A stretch of 19,285 nucleotides of DNA from Chlamydiales bacterium (GTDB lineage Bacteria; Chlamydiota; Chlamydiia; Chlamydiales; JAACFD01). Positions 12,880-19,285 of this stretch are shown in pieces; position 1 is the stretch's first letter, and the number at the start of each line of letters is the position of its first letter. The stretch lies in assembly GCA_009937555.1 (NCBI GenBank), contig JAACFD010000013.1, forward strand, positions 1 to 19,285, in the 5' to 3' direction. The notes under the pieces are model-generated. The model was not told where the DNA came from. It saw only the letters and a list, made by a program, of their open reading frames with translations, and did no database searches. Position numbers and translations under genes: made by a program.

Positions 12880-14565
12880 ATGTCAGATAAGGAACTTTTA
12901 GCATCTACAAATAAGCAAGATGAGCTAATTCAAGAAAACTCTAATGAAAAAGAGACTGTTGACGAAAGTGCGCCAGTTAGCAAAGAGGAAAAAGCCTCTC
13001 CAGCGAAGCCTCACTACGAGTCTCCTTTATTTATTGAGCTGAAGAAAGAAGTAGAGTCTTTAAAGACAAATGACGAGAAAATAGCCAAGCTATTTGTCTT
13101 TATGAAAAGTAGCTTAGACGCAAGGAAAATGTCAGCTTTAAAAGACTTCTGGGATGCAAGAAGGCTATGCCTAAGCCTTTTCAAAGAAGAAGTAGCAGCA
13201 GAGTCTAGAGGGAATTTCTGGTCTCAGTATAAAGATTTAACCCAGGAAGCTGTTCAGCTAAAAGAAATTTTAGATGAGCAAAATGATTTTGCAGCAGAAC
13301 AAATTGATATTGCTATAGGAGCTCTAGAAAAGGAAATTAGCGCTATAGAAGATCTAATTAAAGGTGATAAAGGTATATCAAAGAAGAACTTCCCTCATGC
13401 CTTGTCAGAAAGTTTTGAGTTCTACAGTCATAGCCAAAAGACCCTTAATATTCTCAATGCTTTTGCTTCAAGGGTAAATGCTCTTAGAAAAGAGCTTATA
13501 AAAACAGAAATGCGCATCAAGCGAAAGAACGCATTTTTTCAACGCTTATCCGAAATTGGAGATACTGTTTTTCCTAAGCGAAAAGAAATGATCAGAAAAA
13601 TCAGTGTACAGTTTCAAGAAGAAGTAGAAGACTTCGTTAAAACAGTTTCTAAAGAAGGACAACAGCAAGAACCTTTATTCAAGACTCGCGAAGCGGTTAA
13701 AATGATGCAAGGGTTAGCGAAATCTTTAACCTTGAATACCACAGCATTTAACAGTACACGAGTTTCTCTAAGCAAAGTATGGGATTCAATTAAAGAAATA
13801 GAAAAAGTCCGTAGAAAAGATCGCTTTGAGAAAAAAGAGAAAATGAAAGAGGTCCTTAAAGATATTGAGGAAAAATTTGAGGCATTTAGAAAAGAATATG
13901 CTGAAAAGAACTTTGGGTTAGATGAAGCGAGTAAAAAAATTGATGAGATTACTTCGAGTTTTAAAGCTTTAGATGTTGGTCGAGATGAGTGGAGATGGTT
14001 TAAAGGTGAAGTTAATAAACTAAGAAAACCTATTTTCGAAAAATTAGACCAAGAAGAGAAAGAGAAAAAAGAGCGAGCTAAGCAAGAAGAGCAAAAAAGA
14101 CAAGAGAAGATAACGACCTTTAAGGAATCTGTAGAAGCTCTATTAGGTAAAATACCTACAGAAGAACTTACTACCATTGTTCAAGAAAAAGAAGAGCTAA
14201 GCAAAGAGCTTAAAAAACTAAAAGCGACTAAACATGAGAAACAAAGTTTAGAACGTCTATTTAGAAGAATTAAAGACAAAATTACAGAAAAGAAAGAAGC
14301 GGAAATTCTAAGTCTTCCAGCTAAAGACAAGGATGCTTTAAATCAGCTTAAAGAAATTCTAGATGAAAAAGTCAGAAGAAAAAAAGAAGTGAAAAAACAC
14401 TTAGAAGAGTTACGTGTTGCTTCTGGAGGGTCTGGTCTAGACTTTGAAAGGGCAATGGAATTTGATGAGCAGATGCAAAGCGAAAAGGAAACCTTAGCTG
14501 AGTTAGACAAGAGCATTGAAGAAATAAATAAGAAGATTAAAGAGTTTAAAACGCAAGTTAGCTAA
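12880..14565 (+). CDS. Large charged coiled-coil protein of unknown function
   Basis: I do not recognise a domain. The 561 residues are extremely rich in Lys and Glu, with no signal peptide or membrane segment, so it looks cytoplasmic unless it is secreted by a route with no visible signal. Residues 1-45 are a polar, acidic, low-complexity lead (SDKELLASTNKQDELI, then Ser/Glu/Lys). From about 48 onward helices with heptad-like spacing of Leu, Ile and Phe dominate, with long charged runs near 306-350, 386-412 and 430-561. Trp residues occur at about 88, 109 and 295, hinting at helical bundles rather than one continuous rod. The C-terminal half (KEELSKELKKLKATKHEKQ, ELDKSIEEINKKIKEFKTQ) resembles structural or SMC-like coiled coil in composition only. 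From memory, Chlamydia also has uncharacterised proteins between miaA and ybeB, so this may be a conserved chlamydial protein. The ATG has only a weak AGG upstream. The HAD phosphatase gene follows after 5 nt. Confidence 0.85.
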   Translation: MSDKELLASTNKQDELIQENSNEKETVDESAPVSKEEKASPAKPHYESPLFIELKKEVESLKTNDEKIAKLFVFMKSSLDARKMSALKDFWDARRLCLSLFKEEVAAESRGNFWSQYKDLTQEAVQLKEILDEQNDFAAEQIDIAIGALEKEISAIEDLIKGDKGISKKNFPHALSESFEFYSHSQKTLNILNAFASRVNALRKELIKTEMRIKRKNAFFQRLSEIGDTVFPKRKEMIRKISVQFQEEVEDFVKTVSKEGQQQEPLFKTREAVKMMQGLAKSLTLNTTAFNSTRVSLSKVWDSIKEIEKVRRKDRFEKKEKMKEVLKDIEEKFEAFRKEYAEKNFGLDEASKKIDEITSSFKALDVGRDEWRWFKGEVNKLRKPIFEKLDQEEKEKKERAKQEEQKRQEKITTFKESVEALLGKIPTEELTTIVQEKEELSKELKKLKATKHEKQSLERLFRRIKDKITEKKEAEILSLPAKDKDALNQLKEILDEKVRRKKEVKKHLEELRVASGGSGLDFERAMEFDEQMQSEKETLAELDKSIEEINKKIKEFKTQVS

Positions 14566-14570
14566 GTGCT

Positions 14571-15233
14571 ATGAAGTCTAATACATCTTATCAAGCTGTT
14601 AGCATATTTGATCTAGATGGTTGCTTAACCAAAGCAAATTGTAGCTTCTCTTTTGCTATTTTTCAGTATAAGAAAAAACTTCTTTCTCTCCCCAAACTAT
14701 CACTGTGCTATCTACTAGCATTCTTATTTAAAATTGGTTTAACTTCTGTAACAAAGATTCACCAGATCGTTTTTAAGATGATGATTCATAAAAAGAGCCG
14801 TTCTTTTTTAGATGAGCAGGCAAAGCTCTTTGTTAAAGAAGAGCTTGCAGATCTTATCTACCCTCCTGCATATAATGCGCTTAAGAAAGCCTTAGATAGG
14901 GGTGAGTTTGTAGCTATTTTCTCCAGTTCTCCTGATTTTATCGTTAAAGCCGTTGCTGAAAACCTGAAAGTATGTGATAGTATTGGCACTACTTATGATT
15001 TTGACTCTCAAGAGCATTATGCTTCAATAAAGCGTATAGTAGATGGGAAAATAAAAGCTGGTTTAAGCGGTGAAGTATTAGATAAGTATCAGCTATCAAG
15101 AAGTAAGTTTACTGCATATTCAGACAGTATTTTAGATCTAGAGTTATTACAAGCCGCTCATACCCCTGTTGCAGTAAAACCCGAGAAAGAACTTCATAAA
15201 GTAGCTAAAAGAAATAACTGGTCTGTTATTTAA
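14571..15233 (+). CDS. HAD-superfamily phosphatase, subfamily IB (SerB-like fold)
   Basis: Cytoplasmic HAD hydrolases form a phospho-aspartate intermediate. Motif I is FDLDGCLTKA (Asp14 nucleophile, Asp16 general acid), motif II is IFSSSPDFIV (Ser118/Ser119), and motif III is YSDSILDLELL (Asp185, Asp189). The C-terminal AVKPEKELHKVAKRNNW matches the 'aVnPd..L...A...gW' ending of subfamily IB, the group of phosphoserine phosphatases and related lipid or sugar-phosphate phosphatases. The cap region (30-100) is hydrophobic near 39-57 and may touch a membrane or lipid substrate. The substrate cannot be read from the sequence. It starts 5 nt after the coiled-coil gene, so the two are cotranscribed; a functional link is only inferred. 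Confidence 0.85.
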   Translation: MKSNTSYQAVSIFDLDGCLTKANCSFSFAIFQYKKKLLSLPKLSLCYLLAFLFKIGLTSVTKIHQIVFKMMIHKKSRSFLDEQAKLFVKEELADLIYPPAYNALKKALDRGEFVAIFSSSPDFIVKAVAENLKVCDSIGTTYDFDSQEHYASIKRIVDGKIKAGLSGEVLDKYQLSRSKFTAYSDSILDLELLQAAHTPVAVKPEKELHKVAKRNNWSVI

Positions 15234-15247
15234 ATAATGGTAAGTAT

Positions 15248-15619
15248 ATGGAAAAATCATCAGAAGAACTGCTACAAGACTTAGCTCAGGTAGCTTATGA
15301 TAAAAAAGGCAGTAACCTTTTAGCATTAGACCTAAAGGAAATGTCAGCTCTTTCAGACTATATCCTTATTATTGAAGGGAATGTAGCAAGGCACGTAAAG
15401 GCTATAAGTGAAGCTCTTAGTATTTATCTTAAAGAAAATAATCTATGGATAGCCTCCCAAGAGACTGATAGTGCTAGTGACTGGATGGTTATTGACTGCT
15501 ATGATGTAATCATTCATGTATTCACAGCTGACATGAGAAAAAAATATGCGCTCGAACAATTTTGGTCATCTGCTAAAATTGTTGATCTCGATTTAAAATT
15601 AAGCAACAGTAGCTTCTAA
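15248..15619 (+). CDS. rsfS: Ribosome silencing factor RsfS (YbeB/Iojap family)
   Basis: RsfS binds ribosomal protein uL14 on the 50S subunit and blocks joining to 30S when nutrients are short. The 123 residues carry the family pattern: LALDLKEMSALSDYILIIEG (24-43), ARHVKAISEAL (46-56), SDWMVIDCYDVIIHVF (79-94) and KYALEQFW (101-108). Length is normal. The upstream site is weak (GTAAGT), 14 nt after the HAD gene. In Chlamydia the orthologue ybeB also precedes fabF. The next gene, a SUI1 homologue, starts 2 nt after the stop. Confidence 0.93.
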   Translation: MEKSSEELLQDLAQVAYDKKGSNLLALDLKEMSALSDYILIIEGNVARHVKAISEALSIYLKENNLWIASQETDSASDWMVIDCYDVIIHVFTADMRKKYALEQFWSSAKIVDLDLKLSNSSF

Positions 15620-15621
15620 GT

Positions 15622-15906
15622 ATGCCGTTTACTATTGGAGGGGAGTGGATCCCAAATGAACCTGAAAAACCTGTAATCGATAAGTCAAAGCCAATTAAAG
15701 TAAGGGTTCAGAAAAGAAAAAAAGCGATACTTACATGCATCTTTAACCTACCCTTGGTTGATGAAGATAAAAAGGCATTAATGCAAGAGCTTAAGAAGGC
15801 TTGTGCTGCTGGAGGAAGTATCAAAGAAGGGGTGCTGGAAATTCAAGGGAGTAAAGAAGATCAGGTAAAAGACTTTCTTAAAAAGAAAGGTTATAAAGTT
15901 TCTTGA
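15622..15906 (+). CDS. SUI1/eIF1-like translation factor (YciH family)
   Basis: Bacterial YciH-type proteins share the fold of eukaryotic initiation factor eIF1 and can influence start-site fidelity; the role in bacteria is poorly defined. The 94 residues have a basic segment (PIKVRVQKRKKAILTCIFNL, 24-43) and then the SUI1 signature LKKACAAGGSIKEGVLEIQG (57-76) followed by KEDQVKDFLKKKGYKV. The family's usual Cys/Gly-Gly-(T/S)-x-K core is kept as AGGSIK. The N-terminal 22 residues are Pro-rich and probably unstructured. The gene is only 2 nt after rsfS and 8 nt before fabF, so it is in the same operon. No strong ribosome binding site is visible, consistent with coupling to rsfS. Confidence 0.85.
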   Translation: MPFTIGGEWIPNEPEKPVIDKSKPIKVRVQKRKKAILTCIFNLPLVDEDKKALMQELKKACAAGGSIKEGVLEIQGSKEDQVKDFLKKKGYKVS

Positions 15907-15910
15907 GAGG
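15905..15910 (+). promoter_or_regulatory. Ribosome binding site that fixes the fabF start
   Basis: GAGAGG lies 4 nt before the ATG at 15915 and overlaps the SUI1 stop codon. It favours this ATG over an in-frame TTG at 15903, which would place the ribosome binding site inside the gene. Confidence 0.7.
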
Positions 15911-15914
15911 ATAT

Positions 15915-17162
15915 ATGGCAAATAAAAGAGTTGTAATTACAGGGATGGGAGTGGTGTCGTGTTATGGGGATGACGTAGACACATTTTATAATAGCCTTTT
16001 AGATGGAAAAAGTGGCGTTAGCAAAATTGAACGCTTTGATGTAGAAGGGTATTCAACACAGTTTGCAGCACAAGTAAAAGAAGTGGATGCTGAGCCCTAT
16101 ATCCAGAAAAAGATGTTACGGCGTGTAGACCCTTTTATTACATACTCCATGGTTTCAGCAAAAAAAGCTGTAGAGAAAGCTAACCTCGATTGTGAAAAAG
16201 TAAATAAAAGTCGCTGCGGTATCCTCATGGGATCAGGAATGGGCGGTATGCAGACTTTTTCAGATGGAATAGAGACTTTAATCACCAAGGGCCCAAAAAG
16301 AGTGTCTCCATTTTTTGTCCCTTTCATTTTAACTAACATGGCAGGAGGCTTACTCTCTATTGACCTAGGGTTTACTGGACCTAATTATTCAATTTCTACT
16401 GCCTGTGCCACAGCTACCAACTGTATTGTGTCAGCATGGGAGCATATACAAAAGTCTGAAGCTGACCTTATGATTTGTGGAGGAGCTGAAGCTAGTGTTA
16501 TTCCTATCGGTGTTACAGGATTCATGGCTATAAAAGCCCTGTCTCAACGAAATGATGCGCCTACTCAAGCTTCTAGACCATGGGACAAAGGAAGAGATGG
16601 CTTTGTAATAGGAGAGGGTGCTGGAGCTCTTGTAATTGAAACACTAGATCATGCTTTAGAGCGGAACGCCCCTATTTTAGCAGAACTGGTATCAGGAGCT
16701 GTGAATGCAGATGCTTACCATATGACTGAACCAAAAGCTGGTGGAGGTGGGGTAGCAGCCTGTATACAATCAACCTTAAAGCAAGGTGGTGTTGTAGCTG
16801 AGCAAATAAACTATATCAATGCTCATGCAACTTCTACTCAGGCTGGGGATTTAGTAGAGATAGATGCTTACAGGAATGTCTTTGGGCAAACTCTACCTTC
16901 AATAACTATCAATGCCACTAAATCAATGGTTGGTCATAGTTTAGGTGCAGCAGGAGCTTTAGAGGCTGTAGCGACAGTTAAGGCAATAGAAACTCAGAGA
17001 GTGCACCCTACTATAAACTTAGAAGATCCAGAAGATGCAGTTAAAGACTTAGATATTATGTTCAAAAAAGCAAAAGAAGTAGAGATTGATTATGCGCTCT
17101 CAAATTCGTTTGGATTTGGTGGACATAATGCTAGTGTCTTATTTAAAAAGTATCAAGCTTAG
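15915..17162 (+). CDS. fabF: Beta-ketoacyl-ACP synthase II FabF
   Basis: FabF condenses malonyl-ACP with a growing acyl-ACP in type II fatty acid synthesis. With the ATG at 15915 the protein has 415 residues, normal for the family, and begins MANKRVVITGMGVVSCYGDD as FabF proteins do. The catalytic triad is visible: Cys164 in STACATATNCI, a His in INAHATSTQAGD (about 305) and a His in MVGHSLGAAGALEAVATVKA (about 342). The C-terminal NSFGFGGHNASVLFK is also typical. The position next to rsfS is conserved in Chlamydia. Confidence 0.97.
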   Translation: MANKRVVITGMGVVSCYGDDVDTFYNSLLDGKSGVSKIERFDVEGYSTQFAAQVKEVDAEPYIQKKMLRRVDPFITYSMVSAKKAVEKANLDCEKVNKSRCGILMGSGMGGMQTFSDGIETLITKGPKRVSPFFVPFILTNMAGGLLSIDLGFTGPNYSISTACATATNCIVSAWEHIQKSEADLMICGGAEASVIPIGVTGFMAIKALSQRNDAPTQASRPWDKGRDGFVIGEGAGALVIETLDHALERNAPILAELVSGAVNADAYHMTEPKAGGGGVAACIQSTLKQGGVVAEQINYINAHATSTQAGDLVEIDAYRNVFGQTLPSITINATKSMVGHSLGAAGALEAVATVKAIETQRVHPTINLEDPEDAVKDLDIMFKKAKEVEIDYALSNSFGFGGHNASVLFKKYQA

Positions 17163-17171
17163 GACTATAAT
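17143..17171 (+). promoter_or_regulatory. Candidate promoter very close to the SDR start codon
   Basis: TTAAAA (17143-17148) and a perfect TATAAT (17166-17171) are 17 nt apart. Transcription would begin within about 3 nt of the ATG at 17181, giving a nearly leaderless mRNA. The -35 lies in the end of fabF. Confidence 0.35.
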
Positions 17172-17180
17172 AGGTAAGAG

Positions 17181-18047
17181 ATGAAGCAGAAAAGTGTATT
17201 AATAACAGGGTGTTCTAGTGGTTTTGGGTTAGAGAGCGCAATTGCTTTGGCTAAGCAAGGTTTTTTAGTTTATGCTACCATGCGAGATCTATCTAAAAAG
17301 CAAGATTTAGAATTAGCCTGTAAGGCTAGTAACGTTTCAGTAGAAATCTTACAGTTAGATGTAACTAGTGACGCTTCTATTGAGAAAGTGGTAGAGCATA
17401 TTGAAAAATCTACAGCTTCTTTAGATGTCCTTATCAATAATGCTGGCTATGTGCAAATCGGTTTTTTTGAAGAGCTTACTGAAGAGGAAATTCAAAAGCA
17501 GCTAGAGACTAATTTTTTTGGCGTACAGAAGGTAACTAGAAAGTGCTTAAACCTTTTGAAAGAGGCTCCCCAGGGAAGAATTATCAATATTTCAAGTAAT
17601 GCTGGGCTTAATGCTTACCCTGGTTTGGGAGCTTATAATGCTAGCAAATGGGCTCTTGAAGCCTTTTCTGAGTCTTTGCGTTTTGAATTAAAAGCCTGCT
17701 CTAATGTAGGGGTTTTTCTTGTGGAGCCAGGTGCTTTCCCTACTAAGTGTTTAGATGAAAACAAGCAGTTAGCTAAAAATACCAATACGATTAATGCCTA
17801 CCAAAACATGAATAAAGCTGTAAAAGGAGTTTTAGATAACCTAGTTAAGCGCTCAGGTAATAGTTTGGAAGATGTTATTCAGATTATTTGTGACATTGCA
17901 ACAGCAAAACGATCATCGTTTAGGAATTTAGTAGGTAAAGGGGTTGCTTTTAGATTTTTTCTAAGGCGTATACTGCCATGGTCTATTTATGAAAAATTAG
18001 CTCTTAGAAAGATGGGTATGGTCAATCAGGCAGTACCAGAATCATAA
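17181..18047 (+). CDS. Short-chain dehydrogenase/reductase (classical SDR)
   Basis: This is an NAD(P)-dependent oxidoreductase with a Rossmann fold. The cofactor motif is LITGCSSGFGLESA (7-20), followed by YATMRD (31-36), where the Arg suggests NADPH. LDVLINNAGY (81-90), the catalytic Ser in NISSNAG (138/139) and Tyr152-x3-Lys156 (AYNASK) are intact, and LVEPGAFPT follows. At 288 residues with a long C-terminal part it is larger than FabG (about 245) and resembles the retinol or hydroxysteroid dehydrogenase-like group, so despite its place 18 nt after fabF it is probably not the FabG of fatty acid synthesis. The substrate is unknown. The 3' end overlaps the convergent phosphodiesterase gene by 22 nt. 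Confidence 0.9.
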   Translation: MKQKSVLITGCSSGFGLESAIALAKQGFLVYATMRDLSKKQDLELACKASNVSVEILQLDVTSDASIEKVVEHIEKSTASLDVLINNAGYVQIGFFEELTEEEIQKQLETNFFGVQKVTRKCLNLLKEAPQGRIINISSNAGLNAYPGLGAYNASKWALEAFSESLRFELKACSNVGVFLVEPGAFPTKCLDENKQLAKNTNTINAYQNMNKAVKGVLDNLVKRSGNSLEDVIQIICDIATAKRSSFRNLVGKGVAFRFFLRRILPWSIYEKLALRKMGMVNQAVPES

Positions 18048-18949
18048 TTAAGAGTATCTTTTGCCCACTGAGGATCATCAGTGATAATGCCATGAACATT
18101 TTCTTTAAGGCAAAGCTCTAGGTCTTTTTCTGTATTTACCGTCCATACCCAAATAATAGGCTTATGTTCTTGAAAAACCTTGCCTCCCTTATCTCTTAAG
18201 ACATCTACATCTAAAGCAATAAATGGGGTTTTAAGCTCTGCCATCTTTTTTAAATTATCTTTTTCAACTATTCCAATAGCTGGCAGGTAAGGAAGTTGTT
18301 TTTGAAGCTCTTTGACTATTTCAATAGACTTACTTCCAATGATTATCGAACCCTCTTCGTAGGTGCTTTTTTCTATTACTTGACGGATGCTTTTGACTAT
18401 TAGCTCAGGGTGATGATCGGCCTTAATTTCAAGCATTAAGCCAGTACTTTTTTTAGGGAGCTGCATAACTTCTTCAAGTGAAGGAATGCTTTCATTTTTA
18501 AATTCTTTGGCGAACCAGCTTCCAGCATCAAAGGACTGAAGCTCACTAAGAGTATGGTTTTTAACAAAAAAGCTAAATAAAGGAGCATTTGTCGTTCTCT
18601 TTAAGGTTTTATCGTGGATAACAACAGGAACTAAATCTTTGCTCAAATGAATGTCCATTTCAATGTAGTCACTATTAAGTTTAACAGCTTGTTTAAAAGC
18701 TGCCAGAGTATTCTCTGGAGCTTTAGTAGATGAACCTCTATGGGCGATAACTAAAGGTGAAGAAGTATTTATTTCCATATGCCTACTAACCTTAGTTGAT
18801 ATTTCCTTATTCTGAGAATTCTGTATTATCTTTTTTTGGTCAAAGGCTAAGTTTGCCTCTGAATGTAGTAAGTATGCCGGTAGCTGTGAATATCCAGCTA
18901 GCATAAAAAAAAGAGATATCAAAAGTAATGCTTTAGGATAATGATTCAT
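18026..18949 (-). CDS. Exported glycerophosphodiester phosphodiesterase (GDPD family)
   Basis: GDPD enzymes split glycerophosphodiesters, products of phospholipid breakdown, into glycerol 3-phosphate and an alcohol. The start at 18949 gives 307 residues, and AGGAG at 18955-18959 lies 5 nt upstream; an in-frame ATG at 18994 would add 15 residues before the signal and lacks this site. Residues 1-25 form a signal peptide (MNHYPKALLLISLFFMLAGY), so the enzyme probably acts in the periplasm or outside. The catalytic set is complete: VIAHRGSSTKAPENTLAAF (His70, Arg71, Glu79, Asn80), DYIEMDIHLSKD (Glu97, Asp99), VVIHDKTLKRTTN (His112) and LMLEIKADHH (Glu174). The end VWTVNTEKDLELCLKENVHGIITDDPQ, split here as VWTVNTEKDLELC and GIITDDPQ, is typical. 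LAGY resembles a lipobox with the Cys replaced by Tyr, so lipidation is not predicted. Use in scavenging host lipid head groups is inference. Confidence 0.9.
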   Translation of the reverse strand: MNHYPKALLLISLFFMLAGYSQLPAYLLHSEANLAFDQKKIIQNSQNKEISTKVSRHMEINTSSPLVIAHRGSSTKAPENTLAAFKQAVKLNSDYIEMDIHLSKDLVPVVIHDKTLKRTTNAPLFSFFVKNHTLSELQSFDAGSWFAKEFKNESIPSLEEVMQLPKKSTGLMLEIKADHHPELIVKSIRQVIEKSTYEEGSIIIGSKSIEIVKELQKQLPYLPAIGIVEKDNLKKMAELKTPFIALDVDVLRDKGGKVFQEHKPIIWVWTVNTEKDLELCLKENVHGIITDDPQWAKDTLNYDSGTA

Positions 18950-18954
18950 AGCTT

Positions 18955-18959
18955 CTCCT
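18955..18959 (-). promoter_or_regulatory. Ribosome binding site that fixes the GDPD start
   Basis: Read on the - strand, AGGAG is 5 nt before the ATG at 18949. It favours this start over the in-frame ATG at 18994. Confidence 0.7.
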
Positions 18960-18962
18960 GCT

Positions 18963-18991
18963 TTTATAGAAATGCTGGTTAGGGGGCGCAA
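18963..18991 (-). promoter_or_regulatory. Weak promoter candidate just upstream of the GDPD gene
   Basis: On the - strand TTGCGC (18991-18986) and TATAAA (18968-18963) are 17 nt apart. Transcription would begin near 18956, inside the ribosome binding site, so either the leader is only a few bases or the true promoter is further upstream in the AT-rich stretch 18992-19081. Confidence 0.25.
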
Positions 18992-19081
18992 CACTCCACT
19001 CCTCTTTTGGTTATTCTGATGAATATAGAGAAAAAAGTAAGATGAAAAATAAGTGTAAAAAGGAGAGAAAGATAAGAGTCT

Positions 19082-19285
19082 TTAATCTAAAGAGTGACTT
19101 AAGTCTTCAATAGGGTCTTCTTCTTTTTTATCTTCCCAGGGGAAGCGAACATGCCACGTCTGCTCTTCTGACTTATAGGAGACGCTTTTAGCCTCCTTAA
19201 GACCTAAGCGTTGTTCAATACTAGACTTCCAGAGATTTAAATTAGGGTTGCGCTTGTAGATCTGTGTTTTAATGACAGCAACTAG
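19082..19285 (-). CDS. C-terminal end of an unrecognised protein, partial
   Basis: The - strand is open from the window edge to a TAA at 19084-19082, giving the last 67 residues of a gene whose start is outside. The sequence begins LVAVIKTQIYKRNPNLNLWK and continues SSIEQRLGLKEAKSVSYKSE, then a Trp/Phe-containing strand-like segment (TWHVRFPWED) and an acidic tail (KKEEDPIEDLSHSLD). I do not recognise the family. It reads in the same direction as the GDPD gene, 132 nt upstream of it, with no convincing terminator between them. Coding is supported only by the open frame, plausible composition and the lack of another feature here. Confidence 0.55.
   Translation of the reverse strand, partial: LVAVIKTQIYKRNPNLNLWKSSIEQRLGLKEAKSVSYKSEEQTWHVRFPWEDKKEEDPIEDLSHSLD

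Noticed and set aside
13614..14177. Open frame of 187 codons on the - strand inside the coiled-coil gene
   Set aside because: It is Ser/Phe/Leu-rich, as expected for the antisense of Lys/Glu codons. The + strand frame is longer, fits its neighbours and has a promoter candidate.
17181..18047. FabG assignment for the SDR because it follows fabF
   Set aside because: It is about 40 residues longer than FabG, and the ATMRD cofactor region and long C-terminal part fit other classical SDRs better.
18065..18082. Inverted repeat CACTGA ... TCAGTG near the end of the GDPD gene
   Set aside because: It is within coding sequence upstream of the stop, has a short stem and no T-tract on the - strand, so I do not call it a terminator.
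1..19285. Mobile elements, CRISPR arrays, tRNA, rRNA or a defence system
   Set aside because: No transposase-like protein, repeated spacer pattern, cloverleaf or defence domain was seen; nearly all of the DNA is explained by housekeeping genes.

Overview
The window reads as chromosomal DNA of a member of the Chlamydiota, probably an environmental lineage outside the Chlamydiaceae. It is AT-rich and tightly packed. The main marker is a single 814-residue MurC-Ddl fusion protein, which is characteristic of chlamydiae. It sits in the run murF-mraY-murD-lysM(nlpD-like)-ftsW-murG-murC/ddl, followed further on by an rsbV-like gene, miaA, rsfS (ybeB) and fabF. From memory this order matches the Chlamydia trachomatis CT756-CT770 neighbourhood; no search was run.

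Positions 1-9696 hold a division and cell wall (dcw) cluster on the + strand: murF (5' end outside the window), mraY, murD, a two-LysM membrane protein, ftsW, murG, murC-ddl and ftsQ. Gaps are at most 29 nt and there are two 11-nt overlaps and one 4-nt overlap, so this is probably one operon. Together the products finish UDP-MurNAc-pentapeptide (MurC, Ddl, MurD, MurF), move it to lipid (MraY), add GlcNAc (MurG) and polymerise lipid II (FtsW). FtsQ and the LysM protein tie this to division. No ftsA or ftsZ follows ftsQ, as expected for chlamydiae, which divide without FtsZ.

Positions 9697-11644 hold cutA, a DHH/DHHA1 (NrnA-like) phosphoesterase and an STAS anti-anti-sigma factor, closed by a good hairpin terminator. 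A candidate extended -10 promoter precedes cutA.

Positions 11645-18047 hold miaA with its own promoter candidate and an overlapping inverted repeat. They continue with a 561-residue charged coiled-coil protein of unknown function, an HAD-IB phosphatase, rsfS, a bacterial SUI1/eIF1-like protein, fabF and a short-chain dehydrogenase. RsfS, SUI1 and MiaA all touch translation; FabF belongs to fatty acid synthesis.

Positions 18026-19285 run on the - strand: an exported glycerophosphodiester phosphodiesterase that converges on and overlaps the dehydrogenase, and the C-terminal 67 residues of an unrecognised protein running off the window.

There is no mobile element, CRISPR array, rRNA or tRNA gene that I can see. 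I found no convincing new multi-gene system. The least explained items are the coiled-coil protein, the enlarged MraY loop, the inverted repeat upstream of miaA and the unrecognised tail at the right edge. Promoter calls are by eye and weak.
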